From an uncultured Muribaculaceae bacterium (GTDB lineage: Bacteria > Bacteroidota > Bacteroidia > Bacteroidales > Muribaculaceae): a stretch of DNA of 58,156 bases. The stretch is from the NCBI GenBank assembly GCA_910577465.1, contig CAJTMM010000015.1, forward strand, positions 1-58,156, in the 5' to 3' direction. Shown one piece after another: positions 43,626 to 52,429 of this stretch. The position numbers and the translations under genes are program-made. Every line of letters begins with the position of its first letter. Within the stretch, counting starts at the first letter, position 1. The notes under the pieces are model-generated. The model worked only from the letters and a program-made list of their open reading frames with translations, was not told the DNA's origin and did not search any database.

Positions 43626-44567
43626 TTATGCCTGAGGATTGTCGAAAGGTATGAGGAGAATTTTGTCGGAGCCTTCGGAGTTTTTGGCTGTCATTTCTAT
43701 GTAGATATGGCAGTTGAGGTCGTGCAGGAATTTGTCGGCTTCGCCCTCGCCATTGAATAGTTTCTTAACGAAGAAACTGTCATGATTACCGTAATAAGGG
43801 TATTGCTCGGAGAACGAAGCGAGGTGTTCAGCGGCTTTGTCGGTGTTTTCGTTGCTATTGCGTTTCTCAGAAGTTTCTTTGATGAGATTTTTTACATCTA
43901 CCATGTTCTGTTCTGCATTTTTGTTCCAAATAGAATCCATGGTTTTGAGAATTTCCTGAGTGAGGAAACTCATTTTGAATCTTAATGTGCTGAAATCACG
44001 CATTTTCGCTTGAGCAAACACATTTTTGTTGCAAAGATGGCGTATTGCCACATCAATTTCGGTATTGTAGTTGCGCATTTTAACCATAAGCTCATGGATA
44101 GCGCTATATTTTGATGCGTAATTGTAGAATGCAGCAGGATGGAGGTCGTCAAGGTCAACCTTTAATTTTAATAAATGCTCTTCTGATGGGTAATATTCGT
44201 TGAAGCGTCTTGCAAGTTTCGCTTCAATCGCGCAGATGATTATCAGATTGCAGTAGAAATGCCGAGCGTAATCAATAAGTATTTCACGTTGGCTTTCAGG
44301 CGTAATCTTCATTGTGTTCTTTTCGGTAGTACGCTGCGACCAATATGTCATTGTCGTAAAGATCATTGATGCGCAAGCGATAGTGACTGCAAACCAGTCC
44401 CACGTGTTTTCGCCTAAACGGAATCTACGTATAGTGGCAAGAAATTTCTGATCGATTATTTCGGTGTCAATGGGGGTGATAGCTATATATGCCGATAGGA
44501 TTAAAACCAAGATAGCCAATATGATGGTACTGACACGATATTTGCGAGCGAGATATTTGTAGTTCAT
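43626..44567 (-). CDS. Unrecognised membrane protein with cytoplasmic helical domain
   Basis: I do not recognise this 313-residue protein. Two N-terminal membrane helices are visible (about 12-32 and 58-77), followed by ~230 charged, helix-rich residues probably in the cytoplasm. Features include a conserved-looking ARHFYCNLIIICAIEAKLAR segment and a lysine/glutamate-rich stretch near KETSEKRNSNENTDK. Its composition is AT-richer than that of both neighbours. The architecture (two helices plus a cytoplasmic domain) is seen among accessory and defence-associated genes, but nothing here proves such a role. Confidence 0.7.
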   Translation of the reverse strand: MNYKYLARKYRVSTIILAILVLILSAYIAITPIDTEIIDQKFLATIRRFRLGENTWDWFAVTIACASMIFTTMTYWSQRTTEKNTMKITPESQREILIDYARHFYCNLIIICAIEAKLARRFNEYYPSEEHLLKLKVDLDDLHPAAFYNYASKYSAIHELMVKMRNYNTEIDVAIRHLCNKNVFAQAKMRDFSTLRFKMSFLTQEILKTMDSIWNKNAEQNMVDVKNLIKETSEKRNSNENTDKAAEHLASFSEQYPYYGNHDSFFVKKLFNGEGEADKFLHDLNCHIYIEMTAKNSEGSDKILLIPFDNPQA

Positions 44568-44606
44568 AGCATTATGTTGATGGGGTGATGAATTTATAGT
44601 GTTTGG

Positions 44607-45416
44607 TTAGGTTTCGGAGAGCATCCGGAGGGCTTGGGGGCGGGATGCGTTGATGAGGGCGGGGACGTGGGCGTCGCTGTTGATGATGACAGGTACCCGG
44701 GATTGGAGCAGCCGCTTCCAGTGGCGTGGTGCGGGGAACATGCGGTGGTGGTCGGTCCACGCTTTGGTGTTGATTTCCACCGTTACGCCCGACGCGATTA
44801 TTTCATCAATGAGGGCATTGACATGATTCTGATACCATTGCCGGTCCTCGATGCCCGGACAATAATGCGATGCGTTGTGACCCACTTTATCGAAATGTCC
44901 GATAATGTCGAAGTGTCCGTGACGGAGCATGTCTATGGACTGACGATAGAAGGTGTCCACAACGTAGCGTATGTCGTCGTGGAAATGCTCGGACATCTTC
45001 TGCTTGAAGCGTTCGTAGCGTCCGTCGATGTCCACGAGCGTGCCGTCCTGGTCGGGGATGAAGTGTACGGAGCCTATGCTGTAATCGAGCGGCAAAGAGC
45101 GGAAGTAGGGGTGCGCAGGTCCCCAGTCCTCACCAAGATAGTCAATCTCCATGGCAGCGTAGAACCGGATTTTACCGGCGTAGAGTGCTTTCAGCCGAGC
45201 CACTTCGTCGAGGAATAGCGGTACTTGCTCCATGGACATATTGCATGGCGACTGTATGGGTACCGGCGAGTGGGGGGAAAATCCGTAGTGAGTGAAACCT
45301 TGTGCAACAGCCTCGGCGGCGAATTCTGCCATGGTGGCGCGTCCGTCGCAGAACTGGGTGTGGGAGTGGAAATTGTAAAGCATGTCTGAGCCTATAATCG
45401 AAACGAAGTCCATCAT
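44607..45416 (-). CDS. PHP-domain phosphoesterase (histidinol-phosphatase-like)
   Basis: A 269-residue PHP protein with metal-binding motifs NFHSHTQFCDG, GFSPHSP, AAMEIDYLGED (Glu), IGSVHF, IIGHFDKVGHN and NSDAHVP. It resembles HisK-type histidinol-phosphate phosphatases, but no his genes are near. Other PHP proteins hydrolyse different phosphoesters, so the substrate is uncertain. The start at 45416 overlaps the cstA stop as ATGA; an ATG at 45383, just before the metal motif, is an equally good protein start. It is the last gene of the run from the PD40 gene. Confidence 0.82.
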   Translation of the reverse strand: MMDFVSIIGSDMLYNFHSHTQFCDGRATMAEFAAEAVAQGFTHYGFSPHSPVPIQSPCNMSMEQVPLFLDEVARLKALYAGKIRFYAAMEIDYLGEDWGPAHPYFRSLPLDYSIGSVHFIPDQDGTLVDIDGRYERFKQKMSEHFHDDIRYVVDTFYRQSIDMLRHGHFDIIGHFDKVGHNASHYCPGIEDRQWYQNHVNALIDEIIASGVTVEINTKAWTDHHRMFPAPRHWKRLLQSRVPVIINSDAHVPALINASRPQALRMLSET

Positions 45417-46861
45417 TGAGCATTGAAATTTGACGTCGGAACAGTGAGCCGGCGTTTGTAATAACAAAACATCAGTGTGAGGAGGAGGGCTACCGCCACA
45501 CCGGTTCCCAAAGCAGTGGAACCGGAACATCCGAATCCTTCGGGGGATGGTGCGGCTATGAGATACGACACGCACACTGCGGTCATGAACATAGCCGGCA
45601 GGAGCGAGATGATATATGGTTTGCCATGACGTGCGAGGTACACGGTTATCGCCCATAGGGTGAATACGGATAGTGTCTGATTGCTCCACGCGAAGTATCG
45701 CCACAGGACGCTGAAGTCAATGGTCATGACTAAGGCTGTGGCCGCAAAAAGCGGCAGAGCCACGGCAAGACGGCGCCAAAGAGAGGATTGGTCAAACTTC
45801 ATGAAATCCGCCACTGTAAGACGGGCGCTGCGCAGAGCGGTATCGCCTGTGGTGATAGGTGCGGCTATGACACCGAGCACGGCAAGGATACCCCCGAAAG
45901 CACCGAGCCAACCGAAAGCCACGTCATGGACCAGCGAACCGGTGGAGTGTCCTTCGGCGTTCATGTATGCCGCGAGTTGCTCGTAGCCGCCGGTGAATGC
46001 AACGGCTGCCGCCGCCCATATAAGTGCTACAATGCCTTCGGACACCATAGCTCCGTAGAAGATGGGGCGCGCAAGGCGTTCGTTGGACAGGCAACGTGCC
46101 ATCATGGGCGATTGTGTGGCATGGAACCCTGATATGGCTCCACAGGCTATGCTCACGAACATCATGGGGAATACGGGATGCCCCAGTCCGGCACGGGATT
46201 GGAATCCGTCGGTGAACGATACCGGAATATCGATGCCCGAGAAGAGCAGTACGCCGAGAATGCCGGCTGCCATGAACAGCAGGGCGAATCCGAACAGAGG
46301 ATAGAGATTGCCTATGAGCTTGTCGATAGGCAGCAGAGTGGCAAGTATGTAATAGGCGAATATGGCTATGACCCAAACGGATGAGTCGAGCCACGCCGGA
46401 GTCATGGATGCGAGGAGTCCTGCCGGAGTGATGACGAACACCGCCGCCACGAGTACCAACAGCAGTACTGAGAAACCGCGCATGACCTGCTTGATGCCTG
46501 TGCCGAGTTCATGACCTACAATCTCGGGGAGTGATGCGCCACCCATGCGTATGGAAATCACTCCCGAGCAGAAATCATGGACCGCTCCCGCAAATATTGT
46601 ACCCAAGGCTATCCACAGGAATGCAGCCGGTCCGAACATGATGCCCATAATGGCTCCGAAGATGGGGCCAAGTCCGGCAATGTTGAGGAACTGGATGAGG
46701 AATACTTTCCACGCCGGCAGCGGGCGGAAATCCACGTCGTCGCGTCGGGTGATGGCAGGCATCGGCCGAGCCGGGTCTGTTGCCATGATGCGGTCGACGA
46801 GGAGTCCATAAATGAAGTAGCCGCCGATGAGCACTGCAAGTGATATGAGAAATGCGGTCAC
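45413..46861 (-). CDS. cstA: Carbon starvation protein CstA family transporter
   Basis: The 482-residue polytopic protein has the CstA motifs FLNIAGLGPIFGAIMGIMFG, ISIRMGGASLPEIVGHELG and GFHATQSPMMARCL. It is shorter than E. coli CstA (about 700), as is common outside Proteobacteria. CstA proteins take up peptides or pyruvate during carbon limitation. It lies 39 bases after floA and overlaps the PHP gene. No two-component CstA regulator is nearby. Confidence 0.9.
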   Translation of the reverse strand: MTAFLISLAVLIGGYFIYGLLVDRIMATDPARPMPAITRRDDVDFRPLPAWKVFLIQFLNIAGLGPIFGAIMGIMFGPAAFLWIALGTIFAGAVHDFCSGVISIRMGGASLPEIVGHELGTGIKQVMRGFSVLLLVLVAAVFVITPAGLLASMTPAWLDSSVWVIAIFAYYILATLLPIDKLIGNLYPLFGFALLFMAAGILGVLLFSGIDIPVSFTDGFQSRAGLGHPVFPMMFVSIACGAISGFHATQSPMMARCLSNERLARPIFYGAMVSEGIVALIWAAAAVAFTGGYEQLAAYMNAEGHSTGSLVHDVAFGWLGAFGGILAVLGVIAAPITTGDTALRSARLTVADFMKFDQSSLWRRLAVALPLFAATALVMTIDFSVLWRYFAWSNQTLSVFTLWAITVYLARHGKPYIISLLPAMFMTAVCVSYLIAAPSPEGFGCSGSTALGTGVAVALLLTLMFCYYKRRLTVPTSNFNAQ

Positions 46862-46900
46862 GGGTTAGTGGGGGATTGTCTGAGACGTAGGGTTGATTGA

Positions 46901-47881
46901 TTAGTGTATGCTTTCTTCTTCGGCAAGAGGATTGGCTATGGTCTCGCGCATGGTGGTATCCGCTTGTACGTTTTTCATACGGTAGTAGTCCATGATGCCG
47001 AGGTTGCCTTTGTTGAAGGCTTCTGCCATTGCCCGCGGCAGCTCGGCTTCGGCTTCGATGACCTTGGCGCGTGCTTCCTGAGCTTTGGCTTTCATCTCCT
47101 GTTCCAATGCAATAGCCATGGCGCGACGTTCCTCGGCTTTTGCCTGTGCGATGTTCTTGTCTGCCTGAGCCTGGTCAATCTGCAGAGCGGCACCAATGTT
47201 CTTGCCTATGTCGATGTCGGCAATGTCGATGGATAGAATCTCGAATGCAGTGCCGGAGTCAAGTCCTTTGCGTAGCACGAGTTTGGATATGCTGTCTGGA
47301 TTCTCGAGCACCTGCTTATGGCTTTCGCTGGAGCCGATGGATGAAACGATGCCTTCGCCTACACGTGCAAGGACGGTGTCCTCACCGGCGCCGCCCACAA
47401 GCTGACGGATGTTTGCCCGCACGGTGACACGGGCTTTGGCTATGAGCTGGATGCCATCCTTTGCCACAGCGGTAACGGGTGGGGTGTCGATGACTTTGGG
47501 GTTGACACTCATCTGCACAGCCTGGAATACATCGCGGCCTGCAAGGTCAATGGCCGTTGCCATCTTGAATCCGAGGTCGATGTTGGCTTTTGCCGCCGAT
47601 ACAAGGGCGTGGACCACTTTGTCGACATTGCCGCCGGCAAGGTAGTGGGCTTCGAGGTCGTCGCGGGTCACATCCTGCAAGCCGGCTTTGTGAGCCTCAA
47701 TCATGGCGCGTACAATCTGGGCGGCAGGAACTTGGCGTATGCGCATGAGCACCAGTTGGATTAACGAGATGTGGACTCCGCTTACGCGTGCTGAAATCCA
47801 TAGGAAAAAAGGTACGTAGTAGAGAAATACGCATAGCAGCGCTACAATGGCTACGCATAATAGGATGATGGTTAGTTCCAT
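46901..47881 (-). CDS. floA: Flotillin-like protein FloA (SPFH/band 7)
   Basis: The 326-residue protein has an N-terminal hairpin membrane helix (LTIILLCVAIVALLCVFLYY), an SPFH domain (VIDTPPVTAVAKDGIQLIAK; ARVGEGIVSSIGSSESH) and a C-terminal Ala/Glu-rich coiled coil (KAEERRAMAIALEQEMKAKA). It matches bacterial FloA (YqfA family) in full length. FloA oligomerises into membrane microdomains and affects fluidity and protein complex assembly. It lies 25 bases after the PD40 gene on the same strand. Confidence 0.95.
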   Translation of the reverse strand: MELTIILLCVAIVALLCVFLYYVPFFLWISARVSGVHISLIQLVLMRIRQVPAAQIVRAMIEAHKAGLQDVTRDDLEAHYLAGGNVDKVVHALVSAAKANIDLGFKMATAIDLAGRDVFQAVQMSVNPKVIDTPPVTAVAKDGIQLIAKARVTVRANIRQLVGGAGEDTVLARVGEGIVSSIGSSESHKQVLENPDSISKLVLRKGLDSGTAFEILSIDIADIDIGKNIGAALQIDQAQADKNIAQAKAEERRAMAIALEQEMKAKAQEARAKVIEAEAELPRAMAEAFNKGNLGIMDYYRMKNVQADTTMRETIANPLAEEESIH

Positions 47882-47906
47882 AGACGAGTGTTATGTGAAA
47901 TAGTTA

Positions 47907-49187
47907 TTATTGTTGTGCTTGTTTGGTCTCTGCCTGTATGACGGAGTTGGCGATGCGCCGGAGGGCTGTGCGCTGGCGTTCAATCGAATCCTCGGCTTTC
48001 AGAATGGCTGAACCGAGTGATTTGTTGCCCTTGGCGTATGCCTGACGCATGGTGGCGAGTTCAGTTTCGATACGCTGTAGCTCGCGTTGTGCCATGAGGT
48101 ATTCGCGCATTCCGTTGGCGGCTGCGCGTGAACGGAACTGACGCATGGATGTGTAGACCTTTCCGCCGGGCATGGCAAATGTGAATTCGCTGTCGGAGCG
48201 TGAGCCGGCTGTGGAGGTGTTGATGGCGGCTATGGCATTGCGCAACGATGAGTAGTCGGATCCTTCTGACCATGTGGCTGCGATGGATGTGACACGTGCG
48301 CGGTCGGTAAGCTCGGGGTCATCTACAGGATAGTTGATTCGGAGCTCCTGCGGTACGAAGATGTATATGGTGAGCTTGCCCGGGATATGATTGCGGTCGG
48401 TTGCCCACCATCCGGCACCGGTGAGTTCGTCGATTGCCAGCAGATAGTCGTTGTAGGGTGAGTTATATGGCATACCGATGTTCTGCGGCTGGAGGTATTG
48501 GTCGCCGTTGTTGCGTGTGATGAATATGTCGTAGCCACCGAGCGAGCCATCGCCGTTGGATGCATAGTAGAGTGTCATGCCGTCGCTCATAAGGAAGGGG
48601 AAGTTGGCATCGGCACCGTTGCGGAGGTCATCGCCTATGGGGGTGGGTGTTTCCCATGACCCGTCGGCGAGGAGGGTGCTTTCGACCAAGCGGGCGTTGC
48701 CGTCGTCATCAACATCTGCCCATATCATGGTGGAGCCATTTTCGGTAACGTAGACCGAAGTGGTATCGGCGGCAGAGAAGCCTGCCGGCAGGGTGGCGGC
48801 AGACTGTATGCGACCGGAGGGTGCGGATAGTCGGTAGGCACGGAAGAAATCGTCGGCATTCACGGTAAGGCTGTCGATAATCGCTATCTTTTCGACACGG
48901 TCGAGCATGGAGAGTCCGAGGTCGATGCGCTGTTTCAACTCGGAATAATCGATGGGCGCGGGCGGGTTTTTCTTGATTTTGCCACGCAGTGTCTCATATT
49001 CGTCGAGATGGTTTGCCGCATCCTCGAACCGATATTCGTAGAATGCTTTTTCGGCGAGAGGAATCTGTTCGTTGGGGTTGGCTGCCGCTTTCTGCGCCTT
49101 GGCTTTTGGCTTGGCAGCATGTGCCGAAGGTATGGATGCCGCTGCAAAGGCAAGTGCTATTGTGAGAATCGCTGTATATAATTTCAT
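47907..49187 (-). CDS. Exported PD40/WD40-like beta-propeller protein
   Basis: About 426 residues from the ATG at 49187, which starts the signal peptide (MKLYTAILTIALAFAAASIP); an earlier in-frame ATG at 49229 lies before the promoter. After a basic linker, a TPR-like helical part (EKAFYEYRFEDAANHLDEY) precedes a propeller with PD40 motifs (FPFLMSDGMTLYYASNGDGS, GGYDIFITRN). A C-terminal coiled coil ends the protein. It resembles T9SS-associated PorE-type proteins but has no OmpA domain. It is periplasmic or outer-membrane-associated, of unknown role, and first in an operon with floA. Confidence 0.75.
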   Translation of the reverse strand: MKLYTAILTIALAFAAASIPSAHAAKPKAKAQKAAANPNEQIPLAEKAFYEYRFEDAANHLDEYETLRGKIKKNPPAPIDYSELKQRIDLGLSMLDRVEKIAIIDSLTVNADDFFRAYRLSAPSGRIQSAATLPAGFSAADTTSVYVTENGSTMIWADVDDDGNARLVESTLLADGSWETPTPIGDDLRNGADANFPFLMSDGMTLYYASNGDGSLGGYDIFITRNNGDQYLQPQNIGMPYNSPYNDYLLAIDELTGAGWWATDRNHIPGKLTIYIFVPQELRINYPVDDPELTDRARVTSIAATWSEGSDYSSLRNAIAAINTSTAGSRSDSEFTFAMPGGKVYTSMRQFRSRAAANGMREYLMAQRELQRIETELATMRQAYAKGNKSLGSAILKAEDSIERQRTALRRIANSVIQAETKQAQQ

Positions 49188-49216
49188 GTTATGTATGACA
49201 ATAGGATGAGTAACCC

Positions 49217-49224
49217 CAAAGTTA
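49217..49224 (-). promoter_or_regulatory. -7 element of the PD40-floA-cstA-PHP operon
   Basis: TAACTTTG on the minus strand, about 30 bases before the ATG at 49187. The gene spacing of the four following genes (25, 39 and an overlap of 4) supports one transcript. Confidence 0.5.
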
Positions 49225-49281
49225 CGCATAAATTCACTAACAGCATATTAGCCGATGTTAAAATTTTTTATCGCGCGGGAG

Positions 49282-49590
49282 CTACTGGCGGGAGCGGGTG
49301 TAAATCGGGTAGCCTACACGGTCGATGTGTGCTCCGAGCGGGGTACCGGCATAGCGGAAGTAGTCTACGACATCGACTTTGTACAGTAGTCCGAGGTCCT
49401 CAATCTGAATGTTGATGTCGAGCAGTTCGTTGTAGGAAAGTCCGTGTGCTTTCACGGCAATGTCTATGTCGGAGCCTTCGGTGTGGCACCCTTTGGCACG
49501 AGACCCGAATATTACGGCTTGCTCTACGATGGGATGGCGCCGCAATATATCGCATATCTCATTTATGACACTGTCGCTCAGTCCAAACAT
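49282..49590 (-). CDS. mntA: MntA-like nucleotidyltransferase antitoxin
   Basis: This 102-residue minimal nucleotidyltransferase has the full signature GSRAKGCHTEGSDID (G29-S30, D41, D43) and a third acidic site in YKVDVVDY (D73). In HepT/MntA modules this enzyme transfers AMP onto a Tyr of the HEPN toxin and neutralises it. It is translated after hepT with a 13-base overlap, the usual order. It also fits the HI0073 family. Confidence 0.88.
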   Translation of the reverse strand: MFGLSDSVINEICDILRRHPIVEQAVIFGSRAKGCHTEGSDIDIAVKAHGLSYNELLDINIQIEDLGLLYKVDVVDYFRYAGTPLGAHIDRVGYPIYTRSRQ

Positions 49591-50015
49591 GTGCTGTTAT
49601 GCTTCTTGCTTTCGTTGAGTAATCTGATATCGAGATTCTTGAGCAGGATTGAGTATTCGCTGAATATCATTTCAACGATTTCATCGGCATCGCCTTCATT
49701 GTAGGTGTGTGATGTGGTGTTGCGTGCCTTCGCCATCCTACGCCATCTTTCGGCACCGGTCAATATACCGGCTTCAAACGCTTTCTGCAATACGGGATTG
49801 GGACCGCCGATGTCTTGATAGCCCCAATGTTTCAACAAGTCCTGAAGTGTTTTCCACGCGAGCTCGAATGTGTATTCAAACCGTTGGATAAGTCCTTCTT
49901 TTTCGAGCTCGCTCAAATCGTCGGCGGATATGCCTGATTCGGTGACCTCGAGAATACGGGCACATGCGCGGTTGAAGCTATCGTACCGTTGTAACCAGCG
50001 TATGTCTTGTTCCAT
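49578..50015 (-). CDS. hepT: HepT-like HEPN toxin (HI0074 family)
   Basis: The 145-residue all-helical protein has the HEPN ribonuclease motif extended as RX4HXY: R98-NTTS-H103-T-Y105. Family work on HepT/MntA shows that the R and H are the RNase site and that the Tyr is the residue AMPylated by MntA. All three residues are present, so the pair looks intact. The N-terminal FEYTFELAWKTLQDLLKHWG matches the nucleotidyltransferase substrate-binding family. It has a strong promoter of its own. Confidence 0.88.
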   Translation of the reverse strand: MEQDIRWLQRYDSFNRACARILEVTESGISADDLSELEKEGLIQRFEYTFELAWKTLQDLLKHWGYQDIGGPNPVLQKAFEAGILTGAERWRRMAKARNTTSHTYNEGDADEIVEMIFSEYSILLKNLDIRLLNESKKHNSTCLD

Positions 50016-50043
50016 GTGTCAGCGTTTTGGGGTGAATAGTTTA

Positions 50044-50076
50044 CAAATATACTGTGAAGTGCGGCGTAAAAGCAAA
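50044..50076 (-). promoter_or_regulatory. hepT-mntA promoter
   Basis: On the minus strand, TTTG (50073-50076), 21 bases, then TATATTTG (50044-50051). The leader before the ATG at 50015 is about 22 bases. Confidence 0.65.
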
Positions 50077-50098
50077 TTTATTTTCACTAAACCCGTAG

Positions 50099-50668
50099 TC
50101 AGGGGATGTTGATGAGCTTGTGGGTCTGGAGAGACAGGCGCCAGTGGGGATGCTTCAGTATATATGCGACGGTTTCGGGGATGTTGGTTCCGGAACATGG
50201 CTGTAGGAACATGTGTGTTGCCATGGGGAGGGTGTCGGCTATGGCTTCTACGTCCTGCTGCTGATAGACGATTTTCAGTTCGTTGATGCGGTCTATGTTC
50301 CAGGGTTGTTCTTTGGGCGAGCATGTGACCCAATCGATTCCTTCGGGCGCGGGGAGGGAGCCGTTGGTCTCCACGGCTATGAAGAATCCGTGGTGGTGGA
50401 GGGCTTGAATCAGAGCATCGTCGACCTGTAGAAGCGGTTCGCCGCCAGTGAGTATTATGTGGCGTGAGGGATGCATGGTGACTTCCGCGATAATCTCGGA
50501 GAGGGTCATGGTGCGGTGTGTCTCGTGGCGGGTGTCACAAAAGCCGCAGTGCCGGTTGCATCCGCTGAAACGTAGGAACACCGCCGGTGTACCGGTGAAA
50601 TATCCTTCGCCTTGCAGGGAATAGAATATCTCGTTTATGCGGTAGGTGCGTAGGTCAGTCGCGTTCAT
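50099..50668 (-). CDS. queE: 7-carboxy-7-deazaguanine synthase (radical SAM)
   Basis: A 189-residue radical SAM enzyme that makes 7-carboxy-7-deazaguanine from carboxytetrahydropterin in queuosine synthesis. The cluster Cys are C37, C41 and C44 in GCNRHCGFC, and LTGGEPLL is the SAM-binding GGE motif. The N-terminal INEIFYSLQGEGYFTG is typical. The ATG at 50668 overlaps the queD end by 14 bases and is preferred to 50707, which would add 13 atypical residues. Confidence 0.94.
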   Translation of the reverse strand: MNATDLRTYRINEIFYSLQGEGYFTGTPAVFLRFSGCNRHCGFCDTRHETHRTMTLSEIIAEVTMHPSRHIILTGGEPLLQVDDALIQALHHHGFFIAVETNGSLPAPEGIDWVTCSPKEQPWNIDRINELKIVYQQQDVEAIADTLPMATHMFLQPCSGTNIPETVAYILKHPHWRLSLQTHKLINIP

Positions 50669-50987
50669 AAGCAGCAATGTTGCCCTCACTTTCCTGAACA
50701 TCGACACGGTAGCAGTTGGGTACCTGATCGCATATCCATCGGGCTATGTTCTCAGCGGTGGGATTGAAGGTGAAGAGTTCGTTGAAATTCTTATGGTCGA
50801 GGTATTCTTCCACTTGCTCCTTGATGCGGGAGAAGTCGGTGACCATGCCGTTCTCGTCGAGTTCGGCGGCGCGGCAATGTACGGTTATAATCCAATTGTG
50901 TCCGTGCAGGCGTGAGCATTTGCTCGGATAGTTGAGATTAAGGCTGTGTGAGCCGGCTATTTCAAGTCGTTTGGTTATGTAGTACAT
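50655..50987 (-). CDS. queD: 6-carboxy-5,6,7,8-tetrahydropterin synthase
   Basis: This 110-residue T-fold enzyme converts dihydroneopterin triphosphate to carboxytetrahydropterin, the step before QueE. Zinc ligands H14, H28 and H30 and the catalytic C24 are all visible in SHSLNLNYPSKCSRLHGHNW. It is followed by queE with an overlap and preceded by cca by 5 bases. queC and queF are not in the window. Confidence 0.95.
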   Translation of the reverse strand: MYYITKRLEIAGSHSLNLNYPSKCSRLHGHNWIITVHCRAAELDENGMVTDFSRIKEQVEEYLDHKNFNELFTFNPTAENIARWICDQVPNCYRVDVQESEGNIAAYERD

Positions 50988-50992
50988 GGGGA

Positions 50993-52429
50993 TTATGATT
51001 CGGATGTGTTTACCGGAGTGAGGTTCATGTCGGCTCCTATGCGTAGCATAAGTTCGTAGGCTGCCTGATGGTCGTTGGGTATTATGCCATCAAGGACGGC
51101 ATCCTTGATGGCGTTCTTGATGATTCCGACCGGTGCGGATGGGGGTAGCCCGAAGGTTGCCATAATCTCGGCACCGTCGACCGGCGGCTTGAAGTTTCGC
51201 AGATTGTCGCGCTCGGTGACGTCGTCCATTTTTTGCAGCACGGCATCGAAGTTCTCGAGGTGCCGGCGTACCTTTTCGGGATTGCGCGAAGTGATATCGG
51301 CGCGGCATAGAGTCATGAGGTCACCGAGGTCGTCGCCGGCATCGGTTATGAGCCGCCGTACGGCGGAGTCGGTGACTGTTTCCTCGACCAATGCTATGGG
51401 GCGCATGTGCAGTTCCACTAACTTGGCTACATAGCGCATGGGTTCGCCGAGCGGCATCTTCATGGCACGGAATATCTTAGGTACCATCTTGGCTCCTATG
51501 AAATTGTGGTTTTTGAATGACCAGCCCACGGAGTCGTCCCACCGTTTGGTAACCGGTTTGGCGATGTCGTGCATCAGGGCTGCCCACCGGAGCCATATAT
51601 TGTCGGACTTCTCGGCAACGCGGTCCAATACCATGAGTGTGTGCTCGAAGTTGTCCTTGTGTCCGCGACCGCGTATGGTCTCTACTCCGCGCATGGCATC
51701 GAGCTCGGGAAAGATGTATGCGAGCAGTCCGGTCTCGGCAAGCATCTGCCATCCGATGGATGGTTTGTCGGATGCCATAATCTTTTCGAGCTCAGTGAGG
51801 ATGCGTTCGCGTGTGATGATGGAGATACGGTGGGCATTGCGCGTGATGGCGTCGAATGTGGGGCCGTGTATGGCAAACCGCAGCTGTGTGGCGAACCGTA
51901 TGGCACGCATCATGCGCAAAGGGTCGTCGGAAAATGTTATGTCGGGGTCGAGAGGAGTACGGATGATACGAGCCTTGAGGTCGTCAATGCCATGAAACAT
52001 GTCAATCAACTGACCGAAATTGTCGGCATTGACACAGATGGCGAGTGCGTTGATGGTGAAATCGCGTCGTGAGATGTCGTCGGTAAGCGAGCCCTCCTCA
52101 ACTATGGGGTTGCGGGAATCGCGGGAATATGATTCGCGCCGGGTGGCTACGAATTCGAGTTCGAGATTGCGGTGCCGTACCTGAGCGGTGCCATAGGTGC
52201 GGAATACGCTCACGTGAGCGTCGCGGCCGAGACGGCGTGCCACCTGGCGTGCGATGTCGATACCGCTACCGGGACCTACGCTTACGAAGTCGATGTCCTT
52301 GGAATGACGACCGAGGAACAGGTCGCGAACATATCCTCCAACGGCGTAGCATGGGAATCCGAGTTCGTCGGCTACGCTGCCTACGGTGCGGAATGTATGG
52401 TGGTCGATATTCTGAAGGTATTGCTCCAT
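50993..52429 (-). CDS. cca: CCA tRNA nucleotidyltransferase with HD domain
   Basis: The 478-residue class II nucleotidyltransferase has YAVGGYVRDLFLGRHSKDID (catalytic D45 and D47), the RRDFTINALAI motif that selects nucleotides, and an HD domain around RGHKDNFEHTL and LMHDIAKP. It adds or repairs the tRNA 3' CCA end. Its ATG directly follows the stop of the M24 peptidase gene. The HD domain may act as a phosphatase on 2',3'-cyclic ends, as in related enzymes. Confidence 0.95.
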   Translation of the reverse strand: MEQYLQNIDHHTFRTVGSVADELGFPCYAVGGYVRDLFLGRHSKDIDFVSVGPGSGIDIARQVARRLGRDAHVSVFRTYGTAQVRHRNLELEFVATRRESYSRDSRNPIVEEGSLTDDISRRDFTINALAICVNADNFGQLIDMFHGIDDLKARIIRTPLDPDITFSDDPLRMMRAIRFATQLRFAIHGPTFDAITRNAHRISIITRERILTELEKIMASDKPSIGWQMLAETGLLAYIFPELDAMRGVETIRGRGHKDNFEHTLMVLDRVAEKSDNIWLRWAALMHDIAKPVTKRWDDSVGWSFKNHNFIGAKMVPKIFRAMKMPLGEPMRYVAKLVELHMRPIALVEETVTDSAVRRLITDAGDDLGDLMTLCRADITSRNPEKVRRHLENFDAVLQKMDDVTERDNLRNFKPPVDGAEIMATFGLPPSAPVGIIKNAIKDAVLDGIIPNDHQAAYELMLRIGADMNLTPVNTSES

